Positions 26,956 through 39,545 are shown, counted from the stretch's first letter. The stretch: 64,000 nucleotides of DNA from Plecoglossus altivelis (GCA_036571765.1 BROE01000007.1:5314642-5378641), one strand, 5' to 3'. The notes: a model not told the origin generated them from the letters alone. Translations and numbers: made by a program.

Positions 26956-28494
26956 TCCCCGAACAAGGCTATGTAGAGATCAGAGGAGTGTATGAACAGG
27001 TGTGGCTGGGGAGGGGGGGGGAGAAGGGGGGGGGGGTTAAGGGTGTCAGGTCTGAAAGGAAAGCAACCTTCCAGGAGGAGCTCTCTTCCTTCCCTTCAAA
27101 CAGCCTCCTGTCCTTTCTGTTTGTCATTAGCAGCAGGACTGTTTCCAGAGGTAAGGTAATATCCGCTGTCCAGCAAACACAGGCCGCTCTATCACTGCAT
27201 CTCTGCTGATATAGCCCTGAGGGAGTTCATTAAGGGAGGGGGGGGGGGGGGCTCTTCATACATCATGCCTGACACGTCCACGTCCTGACGTCTGACAGTG
27301 CTAGGCCCTGTCTCCCTGTACCCCTCTCCCTCCCCCTTTTTAACTGGAGACAAATTTTGACTGGGCTCAATAATCAAACAGACGTAGAAGCTTGTTTATC
27401 TTGGAGCAAGTCTGGACTGGAAGGTGTCCATCAGCAAGAGGCTGAGGTTGGCTGTGTCCTCATTAGAAGATCTCTCTGGTAGACATGGCTTCCACACCGT
27501 GGGGCTCAGCGCTGCAGCTCTGCCCTCCCTCTCCCACCCTCTAAAATCACATGTGCAAAACTGATCAGGGCACAGTTTACATGAGCCATATGAGATTTTG
27601 TCAGTTATGTGACATAAAGCACGCTCGTCTACCACAATGAACACTGTAGCTGTAGCAAACCCTGAAACCAGACCTGTTCTGCACCCCCTTCAGAGACACG
27701 TACCGGCCATGCAGTCGTTGTATCCAGGCAGAAAAACACCTGATTCAACAAATGATTGACTTAATTGATCCTATCTGGGCTTCCTCCTCGCATATGGCTG
27801 GAAACAGAATCCCCCAAACTAGTCTCTAGTCCTCAGAATTGACACGGCGCAGAAAAAAAACCCTCGCTCAGGTAGCAGCACAGTTCATTCAAACGGACAC
27901 ACAGTGGCTGTCTGTGATCTCCTTGCCCTCTAACACGGCTCAGATTCCTCCGTGGTGCAACGAGACGCTCAGCAGCAGGAAGTGGCAGATCACGATGTTC
28001 ACCTTGTACTTTTTAATGACGGACAAGCTCTGTCCGGCTCCGCCCTAATGGATTCACATGACGCATCATCAGCACTAGTTTCTCTGAGCAACGTGACCCT
28101 CCTTATAGATGCCTGACCAAGGCTAGCAATGGGGAGCGGAGGAGAGTGGGGTCAGGGGGTCAACGTGGCATTGTTTATGTTAGAGGACAATCCATCTAAT
28201 GCTATTGTCAACTTATTCACTTATCCAAGGGAACGATGGCCCAGCCAGGCAAAGAGGGTTAGTTTAGCCATATGAGATATGGGTGCCATGTTGCATTCCT
28301 ATTCAAAACAATGCAATGGGAAATAAGATTAGACTGATTCAATTGTTATACTTTGAGTACCCGTGTATCACTAGTACAAAATATTTAATTTAAACATTGC
28401 AGCCCGGCTCTGGTGCCCTGAAAGACTGGCCAGCCATGTTAAGGTTATGTTTGGCACTTTGCAGAGACAGTAAACTCAAAGTCACCGTGACATC

Positions 28495-28499
<5 letters not shown>

Positions 28500-28550
<51 letters not shown>
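28500..28550. repeat. (CT)n microsatellite
   Basis: About 25 uninterrupted CT units. A second (TC)n tract follows at 28730-28763. Confidence 0.97.
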
Positions 28551-28555
<5 letters not shown>

Positions 28556-28726
28556 TGCCCAATGCATTTGGAGATTGGTTTTGAGAATTGTTCCTCCACT
28601 TGGATATGATATACCATATTTACCATATGCACCGTTAACCTCCAACAGCTTGTCTTTGAACCATGGCCTGCTTACTGGAAGCTGGAAATACTCCCATAAC
28701 CCACCCACCCACCCTGCATCCATCCA

Positions 28727-28729
<3 letters not shown>

Positions 28730-28763
<34 letters not shown>
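28730..28763. repeat. (ATCC)n/(TC)n compound microsatellite
   Basis: Short CCAC and CATC units pass directly into about 16 TC units, then CCCT units. Confidence 0.92.
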
Positions 28764-28767
<4 letters not shown>

Positions 28768-31700
28768 CTCCCTCCCTCAACCTCTCATAATCAGCATCCT
28801 ACTGCCTCTCAGAGGAAGGAATGTGGCACAAAAAACGATCACACGACCTGCATGCATTAGACAAACACATCAACAACCATCCCCATAATCCACACACAAA
28901 CGTGTCTGTTATTCATGATGCAAACTGTGAAGTGTCAATTAAGGCTCTTTTTCATTTTTTACAACGTGCTGCCATTTTTCTGTAATGGGTGGTAATTAGA
29001 ATTGATCTGATCCCACATTCATTTCAAGGGTAAAGAGCTTGCCTTATCAAATATTTATTTGAATTCCTTAGGGTGCAAAGACACTATGATAGAGATGGTA
29101 CAAACCTACATAAACAGACCGTTCAAGCTATATATCAAACCCTCCCTTGGATAAACTCCACTCGCAGCCTCTCTCTTTGGAAATATTCCCTCTCTTAACT
29201 GTTCCCACCGAACATGACGTTTAGGACGACTTAGTGACAAATCACGTTGTGCTGATGCCTTGTTGGAATGTTTAATGTTGTTTATGCGCGAGAGGAAAAC
29301 ACCTTTTCAGTAGGGCATCCATCTGATTAAGAGCAGGATTTATTTGCGTTTCCGTAGTTTCCAATAGGAAACCTTCCTCTTTTGGGCCAAGATGATGAGA
29401 CTTAAAAACAGCACCTCGGTGAATGACCAGCAGCTGTGTATATATAGGCAAATACATTTCCTCTCACAGCGGAAAGAGGCCTGTTTGTTTGAGTGAAACA
29501 TCGACCATATCCTGGGCTATGCAACCACACAAAACTGAAGGCCAGTCCACCAGCACACCACTTGATAGGTGTGCACTTTGCCAGCCATGTCATAAACCTA
29601 GAATATTCTGGAGATGGATTTCCCCAGTCCCACACGCGAGCTACATCATGCTATTGTCCGCGAAGAGGAGCGCCTCAGTTCCTGACTGCAGACTGAGCGG
29701 AGGGTGATGTCACAGTCTACTGGGTGGGATTGGAGGTTTCTTCCTGCCCCGACTAACTCCTTTAATTGAGCTCTTAAGTGGTGGGTGCCTCTATGGTCTG
29801 ATTCTGTATGAGACATCTTTAAAGTGCTCGGCTGCAGCTTGCGAGCTCAGCTTGTGGGGAAAGTCATAATATTAATCACAATGCACCCCGTCTTAACTCT
29901 GCCCATATGTCATGTAATGGTTTACAGAGAAGCATGTGCCTCGGACAAGTCTTTCCTATTGTGTGCATTAGGCTATGATATGCAGAACAGTACGGAAAAT
30001 TCTTTTTTTTGTCTACTGTTCAGTGTCTATGTGCAACGGTAGCCAACTTCCTTGAACCTTGAAATGTTTTTGTGGTGCGACCGTTTGACCCGATCTTTTG
30101 AAAAATCGGAGCAAAACAATTTCAAATGGGAACGTTTGTGGCCTTGGGTTTCAAAAATACAGAAAGCAGCAGCGATTATGCTGGCAGTAAAGATGTCTCC
30201 TCCACGGTGACAGGTCCCAGACCTCAGAACATAAACCTGTCTTGAGATGATGTTCAGGACTGAGACACCAAGTCCGACGCTGGCTGACCAATCCAGACAT
30301 GGAGGCAGAGGAGTGACCCGAATCTCACCCTTAATAACACAGCACTGTCGAAAGTACATTGAGGAGGAAAACAAGCCCCTGTTGGTGAGAAAGGTATCTT
30401 GCTAAATCTATAAAACACCAGCTACGCACAGACGATTTCACGGCTGTTTTGATGGGGCCTTGTTACTTTACGCCGTCCTGAAAAATGCCTGTCATATTGT
30501 GTTTGCAATGTCTTGAAAGATAAGATTCCTCAAAGCCTGCTTCAGTGTGACCAAAAGAGCCTGCAGTCACTGGGTGAAACGGCTGAGATGAAAGCGAGAG
30601 CTACATGCCTTCCAGACTGCTCGCACATTTGAGTAAAAGCACCGGCGACCGGGTGTGCAATTACAAGCTATTTAGAAGGGGTTTTGTTTAATTGAAGAAA
30701 AATGTGTGTCCTTGCACAAGCGGCATCACTTATCTCTGAATACCGCCGCTCCCATTAGCAGAGTGCAGGTTTAAATCACCAATAAATATGTGGAGAGTCT
30801 TGAATGACTGCTGCAGAGGACCGTCAACGCTGGAACAAACCCTCGCCTCCCAGAAATCCCCCCCAGCCAGGGAGACCTACGGAGGGGTGGATGAGAAAAC
30901 ATTTGACCTCTGAGGGTGTGCTGGGCAGCCCTGGGCGGAGGGAGTCGGGGGGGGGGTGTAGGTTTGGGGCAGCAATGCAATGTCTCTCCTCCGACAGGCC
31001 GGGTGTGTGATTTGTTAAATGTGAGTCGTCGTCCCCCCCCCCCCCCCCCGCCTGTATTCTGCCCCCAACACAGGGACATCTGGCTAAAGCCGTATAGCCC
31101 TGTGATGGAGGTCTCCGATCTCTTTCTGGCCCAGTGAGCTGTGCAGCATTGAAGCACTGCCTGCACATTCTCATGCTAATACGCCAAAGACCGGAGCAGA
31201 TGTGAAACATTTGGTTCTGTTCTTGTTCACTTGTAAAGAAATAATGTGGCCGTTATCATTATTTTACTTTTTCTGTTCCTCTCTGTATTATAGAGAAAGA
31301 GGAGCAGCAGTGAACATTAGAGGCCATCTTCTTTGGTGGTCTGGTGGATCAGGCTGACATTAGCATGTGAGACTGTTGCAACATGGAGTGATGTAGAGAC
31401 ATCCCATGTGGTGCTCAGGAATGATAGAGGAACCATAATTAAGCGCTATAATAATATGTATCAGTAGTACAACCACCATCCACCCAGAATCAAAATATAA
31501 GGAAATGTGTCTTCATGTGTGTTTCCTGATTGGTTAGTGTTTAATCAATTCGAACGCAGGAGTACTGTCTGTTTTGTTAGGGACAGTCAACAGGTTAAAG
31601 ACAACGCTTACGCCCTGCTGGCGCATCATTGGTTCTCTACGTGCATCTCATACCTATGTAAGAGGTTTCAGATTCTCATTGGGTCCTTCGTTAGCAGTCG

Positions 31701-32040
31701 GCCCCCCGGTGTCTCACTGAAGTTCCATACAACAACTTGCACACGTGGATGCAAAAGCAGTTTAGGCTGCCACCTTCAACAGACATTTTTGCCTCATCTT
31801 ATTTGTCCTATTATCTGGAATTTACCATCCGTATGAAGGTAAAAATGGTCTCGTTTTAAATGCATTGACATTACAATTTAATTCATATAGTTACATTGAT
31901 TACTCGCTTTAATGGTGAACGTGAAAAATTATTTATTCGAGTAAAACAATTTGCAACACACGTGAGAGTTATTTTTGAGGCAACCGCGTGCAAGGTCTAA
32001 TCCACATGTACACGAAGAACGAGCTGTCCTGTCTTTCTTC

Positions 32041-32118
32041 ATGGCAAGACCCGATGATGTTTGTCTAGCATGGCTATGGTTCCTGAACAAACGACCCACG
32101 GACCGTTATGCCTATTAG
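32041..32118 (+). promoter_or_regulatory. Upstream ORF overlapping the main start (25 codons plus stop)
   Basis: An ATG at 32041 opens a short frame that ends at TAG 32116-32118, ten bases past the main ATG at 32108 and in a different frame. Its context is weak at -3 (T) but has G at +4. It matters only if the leader starts upstream of 32041, which is not known. Confidence 0.35.
32054..32068 (+). promoter_or_regulatory. Minimal upstream ORF (Met-Met-Phe-Val-stop)
   Basis: Two adjacent ATGs at 32054 and 32057 are followed by two codons and TAG at 32066-32068, 39 bases before the main ATG. Reinitiation after such a short frame is possible. Its relevance depends on the unknown transcription start. 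Confidence 0.35.
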
Positions 32119-32300
32119 CCGCGCTTACTCGGACTCTCTGTCCCGAGGCATCTTTAAGAAATTCGTGGTCATGCTGTGCACGCTCCTCACCTCTGTGTTC
32201 CTCCTGCACTCCCTCGTGGACCGCTGCACCACTATGCCGACCCCGGTTAAAGCCTCAACTCAGGTCGTCGGGTTCCTCGCTACGGAACTGCATGACTTGA
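32070..32300 (+). promoter_or_regulatory. Upstream ORF in strong Kozak context, overlapping the CDS out of frame
   Basis: The ATG at 32070 lies in AGCATGG, with A at -3 and G at +4, a better match to the vertebrate consensus than the main ATG (G at -3, C at +4). Its 76-codon frame runs inside exon 1 to TGA 32298-32300. If the mRNA includes it, scanning ribosomes would be diverted and would need leaky scanning to reach 32108. The predicted peptide has no recognisable domain. Confidence 0.4.
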
Positions 32301-32700
32301 GGTCACTGAGAAGAAAAAGACTGTTACAAAAATGGACCACTAAGTCCGACATCAGCCTTGATAGCGCAAAACACATTTCGCGTTTCCAAGACGCCGACGC
32401 GGGGCATGGTTTGGTCGGAGCCCAGGTGGAGGACCCAAAGTCGTACAGGCACATATCCCTGGATTTAATTTCTTCGAAAATAATTTCGCCCAGGTTCATA
32501 GAAAGCATGGAAGACTCGGTTAAACTCAGTCCGCTGGGAGAGGGGACCAAAAAGCTGCCCCAAGCACTTATCATCGGGGTGAAAAAAGGAGGGACGCGCG
32601 CTCTGCTCGAGTTTCTCCGCGTACATCCCGACATCAGAGCGGTGGGAGCCGAGCCGCACTTCTTCGACCGCAACTATGATAACGGGCTGGAGTGGTACAG
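32108..32700 (+). CDS. hs3st3b1: Heparan sulfate glucosamine 3-O-sulfotransferase 3, exon 1 (residues 1-198, split codon)
   Basis: N-terminal half of a Golgi type II sulfotransferase that moves sulfate from PAPS to the 3-OH of glucosamine in heparan sulfate. Residues 1-18 are a short basic cytosolic tail and about 19-37 a hydrophobic signal anchor. About 38-148 is a divergent stem, with the basic run RRKR at 68-71. The catalytic domain begins near 149 with the 5'-phosphosulfate loop GVKKGGTR (157-164). AEPHFFD (181-187) supplies the expected catalytic base Glu182, with His184 and Asp187; these sit two positions below the human HS3ST3A1 numbering (Glu184, His186, Asp189). The exon ends at a GT donor (TACAG|GTAAAA) after two bases of codon 198. 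Reading into the intron gives an immediate TAA, so an unspliced product would lack most of the enzyme. The ATG has G at -3 and is the first in this frame that gives a proper anchor. Class 3 is confident from catalytic-domain similarity. Which teleost paralogue it is (hs3st3b1a, hs3st3b1b or hs3st3l) I cannot decide, so the symbol is provisional. Confidence 0.95.
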
Positions 32701-34021
32701 GTAAAATGTTAATGCATGGTCTACTTCTACACATATGTTAAATATATTATTGATACTATTTTATTAACATTTTGGCTGTGCGTTGTGCACTATACGTAGT
32801 TCCCATTAGCCCTATTATTAACTATTAACACAGTTAATACTTTTTCCAATGCAGCCACGTACCTTTCACATGGTTTACAAATTAGCCTTAATTATCAAAA
32901 CTAATGACTACGTAAGTGGCATGGGAGGTGATCACATCAAATCATCTCAAATCATCTGGCCAAACATCGGTAAAGTTTGAACATTTGTGCGTATATCTAA
33001 ATCGAAATGTTTGAAACGAACACTTGAATTCTCTATAAGCTAAATAAAGTTGGTCTATAAATCATCCTATGGTCATGCCATATAAAGTAAAGTTACATAG
33101 TAGAAATTAATATACAAACATAAATATTACTGAGGTTGTCCTAAATCGTTTTTATCTGAGAACTTATTTAAAACGTCCATCCGTTTACACGTTTCCTCAT
33201 CGATAATAGTATTAAAGTAGTTATTAATATTATTAATTATTAATGGAAATTGGATGTGGGATTTTTTCAAGATTAAGTTGGACTTTTAAACTTTTCTCTC
33301 ACTTTGGTTCGGCCTATGAAGATAAGGCCGTGCTATGTTTTTAAATGGCCTCAATGACAGGATATTAATGATGTTTAAAACAGATTTTATCAACACTAAA
33401 CTAACTTTAAATTACTTCTCCTAATAAAATAATTCCAAACAAGTCCTAAAACTTTGTTTGCTTTGAGCATCCAATTCGAATTTTACAATGTTAACACATT
33501 AAAAAAGTTTTGCTTCATCAGGGATTTTTTATTAACACCGTTTTAAGATTGGAAAAAGTGATAGTAAATCCTAAATCTAATTAGTCCAGATTTATAGCTA
33601 CACATCTTAACAAGTACTCGTCCTTGAATTTGTTAAATAAGTGTTGTTAATTATAATGAGAGGCAGATTAAGTTGCCTCACAAAACGTTTATTGGTTCTT
33701 TTAGACAGGAACAGAAGAAGCTCCAGAAAAACTTAACTGAAAGTGTTCCAATACCTGAAGTTAATCCTCTCTGCCAAAATGTAACAGTCTGAAAACCCTC
33801 ACCAATGCAATCTCTGTTTCTGTTTCTCTCTCTCCTTGTCTACCACGCTTCATGCACTTTTAGGTTGTTATTTATTAAAGGTTTCCTCCACATCACGCCT
33901 ATGGAACTATTCACCTACAATGGTTTGTGTGTGAAGGTATGAGTGAGAGATAAGTGTGTGTTTATATGTTTGTGAAAAAGAGTGTGGGTTCAAATGTGTG
34001 TTCATGTGTGTGTATGTGTGT

Positions 34022-34022
34022 T

Positions 34023-34088
<66 letters not shown>
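34022..34088. repeat. (TG)n microsatellite in intron 1
   Basis: About 32 uninterrupted TG units preceded by an imperfect GTGTGTTCATGTG stretch from about 33950. Long GT/AC tracts can adopt Z-DNA. Confidence 0.97.
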
Positions 34089-34090
<2 letters not shown>

Positions 34091-36147
34091 CACTCATTCC
34101 CATTTCTGCAGGGGCTCTCCAGGGAGTGCTGTCCCCTTCTCCATGGCTGGCTGTGTAATGGGGCTTTGCCGACATTGCAGCTCTGTTATTAAGAAGGATT
34201 AGGGCTGTAATGAAAGGTTACCTGAGGGTCTCAGGAGGTATAATTCACCTTCTGATTGAGTTAATGCTTTGCAACTCACTCTAAAAGCCTGCGCAAACTT
34301 TTACTCTCGCCTCCCCCTCCAACAACTCCCTTGCCCCCTGCCCCCTCAATGTCCCATTACCAAAGACCCCATCGCTCGCCCCCGTCAGACACCTCCCTCC
34401 CTGTGTGCCTTGCTGAGAGGGAACACTCAGTCTCTCTCTCTCTCGTTTTGCCATCACTCTTTCACACCCTTCTGTTTACCTATTCATCCATTGTGGGGGG
34501 TTATATCCATGAGGGTCCAATCTATCCTGACGGGTTGCCAAGATCCGGAGGAATTCCGTCCGTGCCTCTGAGGAAAAACCTCAGAGCCTGTTACACTTAA
34601 TGCTCTCCATTAAAATGGGAGAGCTCTTGAATTGAAATGGCCGAGGAGGAATAAATAAGAGTTAGAACAACATGACTGACTCTCTGGGAGTGCATCTGCT
34701 GCGGGGTGAAGCCCTCCCATCAGACTGCGTCAGCCAGACTCACACACTCAGTATTAACGGCCACTTTGTGTGCGATTGCTTGATACAACTTCACACTCAC
34801 TTTAGTCATGTTTGCCTGAAGCCAAATAATTTTCCTTTAAAAGTTTCGTTGTAGGAGTTTGACTGCGCTAGAGAGTTGCTAACTCTCAACTGCATATTTC
34901 AACCCCTTCGGACAAGAATTGTGGACTCTTTTTTCCACTCTATTCTTTTGCTGGTACAAAAGCTCTCAGAATTCTTTTACAACTACGACAAAGTCGGAAA
35001 GATTTTTTTTTTATATATTGGAGAATTCAAAGTAAATCACTGGACTAGATTATCATGCCCTTCAATATATTGTAATCCGTTCCATCGTGGTTTAACAACT
35101 ATGTATAGATTGTCCTGGTGACTGTGTGAAACAAGACAACATTTTCTTTGACTAATCGCCACATCCAATTTGCTGGAATGATGGGTTTCTTTTTTACTAC
35201 CAACTGTGAATTCTTAAAAGTAAAGGCATGGCTCTCTAGAAACGTCGACTCTTTGTGTATTGTTATGGCTGATGTGTGCATGAATCCCTCCTGCTTGGTC
35301 CTGTGGGAATGGAACAGACCTACTATAACACCTTGAAAGTCTTGATGTGACCATGTTATCCAGTCGGTGTCTCTATATCTTTCCTCGCCAGAAGATATGG
35401 ACATGTTCCAATCCAAGCCCCTATTATTTGGTAAAGGACACGCATGGGAAACATTTTCACGGAGCTTCGTTGAGTTTGGTGTTTGAGCTTTTGGGAGTTC
35501 CCTGTCTTTCGACCATGTTGTCCTTTCCCTGACTGAACTGAAACTGTGTCCTCCTGAGGTTTTAGAAAACTTATAGCTAAAACACCCATCTTTTGTATAC
35601 TCGCATAAAAATACATATCTCTTATTTATCGCTACAGTCTGTCTAAAGTCTGTTATATCTGCACTTGCGTAAATGCAGATGTTCTCCAATGCTGTAACTA
35701 CACAGGTAGACATTGTTAGTGCTGAAACCAGAAACCCACAACAGTCAAATAGCTCGGTGTTTTATTTCGCCGCGCATAACTTGACAGCGTAGTGAGACGA
35801 TTACTCACAAGCAGACAAGCTTTTGTTGTGGAAATGTTTCCTCAAAGTAAACACAGGGGTCAGTCCTAACACTGTGATGTAAGGAGAGGTGACTGCTCAC
35901 ATGTCAGGAAAAGGTTCTGCTGTGTTGTGTCAGGGGCCTTCTAAGGTTACCCTCAGCCCAGCCTCACCTGTTTAGGGTGTGCGCGTGTGTGTATGTGTAT
36001 GCATATGTGTGTGTGTTTGTGGGGGGGCCGGCTGTTTGATGTCACCAGACTGGCTGGATTAAACTAGACTAAATCATTGAGTGGGTTAATTACCCTTCAT
36101 AAAAACACATGTGACCTGCACAGACAGAGGCCTCTGCCTGCGGCCTA

Positions 36148-36150
<3 letters not shown>

Positions 36151-36212
<62 letters not shown>

Positions 36213-36234
36213 TCTCTCTTACTCTCTGTCTCTC
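36151..36234. repeat. (CT)n microsatellite in intron 1
   Basis: About 29 uninterrupted CT units (36151-36209), then degenerate ACTCTCTCTT units. Confidence 0.97.
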
Positions 36235-39200
36235 TCCCACATGTATTTTATCTGAGTCAATGCTGTTTCACACACTTCACTCCACATGTTATTAGAAAGG
36301 GAATAAAAAAATAGAAATCGGGAGTTTTTCTCTCTATGAAAGGGATTGTGTTTAAAAGGAAATGTGGTAATGGTACTAAAAAGTTGCCTTAATAATACAA
36401 TTGGCGCCAGAGTATGGACTAGTTTGCTATGAACTGCTCTGTGCCTATGGCCTCCTCTCTATACTACCCTGGAGAAAGAAAATTTCTTACATGTGGGTAC
36501 AGTGAGAATACATCTATGTTGGTTTCAGTTGTAATTCAAATGCCATACAAGATCCAGATGTAAAATGTTCAGAATAATATTATATGTCCTCTGCCTCTGC
36601 GAATTCCATCAATGCCCATTTTCTTCATTTTGGGATGATCATTCTTTCCTTGATGAGTCGGGCCAAATAGCTTTGTTGACACGGCTCCACACGTGAAGAA
36701 ATTCCACAACGAAAATAAATTCCCTCTCTCGTCAGCGCTGTTGCTGAAAAGCGGTTTAAATTCCCTGCGTTTTCCGTGAGATCCACTTCCAAGCGGGTTC
36801 GCATGTTGGCAGCGTTAGGTGTCAATTAAGTGGGTGGCAGTTTGTTGCTCTCAGACATGTCCCTCATCACGGTGACTGTGGACAAGCTCAGAGGCTGCAG
36901 ACAGCCTGGGTGGGAGGAGAGGGAACTCAGAGCATATCTAGCGTTGTGGTGGGCTTCAACATAGCTGGGAATGAGAACATGTGACTTTGGGTTGACGCTC
37001 GCACGTTTTGCTGACTGGGACACGAGAGGAGGACGCAGAGAGAGGTCTCTGCGTGGTTAGGTTTGTCCTTTCTGGGCTTCCCTACCTGGCTGCTCCAGGC
37101 CTCGGCGGGCTCGCTGCATATTGTCATGTGGAAGTACTGGAGCACACCAGCTGGAAGATGAGGCAGGTCTAAACAAAGAGAGCCCTGTGTGTGGGTGTGT
37201 ATGTGTGCATGTGTGTTTTAGTGCGTTTGTGTCAGGGAGAGGCGGGGGGGGGGGGGGACCTGCATCCGTGTGTTTGCTTGAAAGTAAGCCTGTGTAGTTG
37301 TGACGGTTGAGCTTGAGGGTGACATTTATTAGCCAAACCCGCTCGAATACCTTCAACCCTGACCCAGCCACCTCTATCAAGAACCTGCACCAGTTCCACC
37401 CCGCAAACACACACATTCTGTCACACCCGGGACTCGATGGTGTCTTTTGATGTAGCCTGATCAGGAGTGTAGCAAGGGCATGGTGCAAGGACCGTGGGTT
37501 TTAAATAGAGAGACTAGAGCCTCACTGTCAACATGTTGTCTATGAGGCACTAGCGGCCTACTCTCTGGCACAGAAAGGCTCCATGTTGATTTAATACCCT
37601 CCCCTCACTGAACCCCAGTTGATTTATCGGAGTTTGCAAGGCACAATGATGCCGCACGCTGAAGAAAGCTGAGCAGCGTGGAGGTGCAGGGGACCAGGTT
37701 AGTGGGAAGGAGGGCCCTGCTGTTGCAGGGGGTGCAGACTAAAGAGCCAAACCTCGTGGCACGAGGCTGGTCGGGCCTCAGGGTGGGAGGGGGGCGGTTT
37801 GGTGTGGAGGGGGAGGCAGGACAGGGAGGTAACAAAATCTGTGTAGACCTCCTAAGCATGAACCCTTGGAGGGGTTGGGGGGGGTCAAAGTGATTATCAT
37901 GGGTATAATTGTGAGGTTGGATACAAGGGGTCCCTCACCTTCAGTTGGAGGAATGCAACCCACACAGTCATCCCCTCCCTTACCCCCTCACCCCTCATCT
38001 TCTGCCCTCCCCGCACACCACCAACAGCTGACCCTGGGAGGCCCTTGTACAGCGGAGAGAAGGGTTGGGGTGGGGTGGATAGGCGTGAGGGAGGGGGCAA
38101 CAGAACTGCCTGTCAGCAGCTGCCCTCTGGCATGCTGGGAATCTGACCCCCCTCCTCCTCCCCTCCGATGGGAGGGGTGAAGACAGGCAGCAGGTGCAGG
38201 AGTGATGTGCAGACACCTCCTGATCCCCCCCCCCCCCCCCCCCTCACCCCACCCCGCCCCCTACCCCCAGATGCTCACACCTGACGTCTTCACCTGACGC
38301 ATCCCTCTTCCTTACCTCTGTCCGGCCCGACAGGGGACGCCTGTCGGGTAACTTTGGTAGAAGGTAGCCCTGACCTCCTGAACAAACAGCCCCTCTTTAG
38401 ACAGGAAGGGTAACTGATGGTGGGCAGGGTCACTCAGGGCCAGCGAGAGAGCCTACCACCCTCACAGCTCAGCCACACCACATGGTAACGTCAGGCTAGG
38501 GTTACTCTTCTGTCGAGTCTGTTGTTTATTTGCTTTGTAGATTAGAGTATACAAGTCGGCAACTTGTTGGACCCCCCCCCCCCCCCTCTGAACCAGCCCT
38601 CACTGTGGCTAAACAGCTGCCATTGCTTTTATGAGGTATTAGTCCCAGTTCTAAGCAGGATACATTCTAGGATTCAAATTACAAAAGAAACTATTTAGTT
38701 AGCTTGCCTTCTCGCTCTGCACGCAGCGCGCCGACATGCTACGGAGCATTTGCTGAAACCACTTTGTTGATGTCTTACGGGCAGAGCAGCGATACCCCTG
38801 ACATTACACTTCTGTGCACTTCTGAAGAGACCTTTAGTGATTGACTTCTCAGGGCATGTCTGTGAATGCCAGCATTGTTTGTTTTCCGTGGAGCTCCATG
38901 GAAACCTGCCATGTAATGTTTTCGAGCATTACAAAGCTATAGCCTTTAGGCACTTCACAGCGTTTCCACTTGATACGACTCGAGTCAAATTGAGCAAACC
39001 CAAAATGCACAATATTTCTCGCTCCATGGTATTTCTTTTTCTTCCCCCTCTGGCTGTCGTGCGCTGGAGGAGGTTAAGTGTTATCCGTCCACAAACAAAG
39101 AAAAATCTTAAACCTATCATTTGGCACCGGGGGATCGTGTGTACTATACCAAAGAGCCTTAGGCCGCGCACTCAGACTCCTCGGTGAAACCATACGAAAG

Positions 39201-39469
39201 GAACCGCTGAACTACCCCCGAAAATTCATGCATATCAAGACTTTCAAAGCTCCTGCCAGAAAGCTTTAGTATTCTGGAGCAGCAGTGCCAAAGCCGCGAT
39301 ATTTGGGCAGAGAAGGAGCTGGTAAATGATGCGTGCATGGAGCACATACGTGTTACAGCCCTCAATGGGGCGGAATGAAGGAATCAACCCCGAACCTCAA
39401 CATGATGGATCTCTCTCTCTTGTCTCCCAGGCAACAGCTTTATCACAGGACAGGGAAGCCTGCTTATTT

Positions 39470-39545
39470 TCCGAGAGAGAGAAACACGGAAAGAGAGAAA
39501 GAGAGAGAGAAACGGAGAGGAACGGAGAGAGAAGGAGAGCGAGAG
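39470..39545. repeat. Imperfect purine (GA)n tract in intron 1
   Basis: GAGAGAAACACGGAAAGAGA-type units over about 75 bases, with several interruptions. Confidence 0.8.

Larger units (their letters stand above)
22701..31990. other. Non-coding upstream region of the sulfotransferase gene
   Basis: Holds the pyrimidine block at 23.9 kb, GT-rich DNA at 24616-24650, the LINE-like tail at 25.9 kb, the C- and G-runs at 26.9-27.25 kb and 31033-31049, and the CT microsatellites at 28.5-28.76 kb. The segment 23220-23345 is unique, AT-balanced and free of repeats. No exon is supported. Confidence 0.65.
32040..32690 (+). promoter_or_regulatory. CpG-dense region over the translation start and exon 1
   Basis: By eye, exon 1 carries about 40 CpG dinucleotides in 593 bp, against a much sparser background on both sides. 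The AT-rich intron begins sharply after 32700. This fits an unmethylated CpG-island-like 5' end for the sulfotransferase gene. I see no clear TATA box in the 200 bases before it, and the transcription start cannot be placed from sequence alone. Confidence 0.55.

Noticed and set aside
32260..32673. 137-codon minus-strand open frame over exon 1
   Set aside because: It lies antisense to the conserved sulfotransferase exon, and its openness follows from the codon pattern and GC content of the real gene. It has no recognisable domain.
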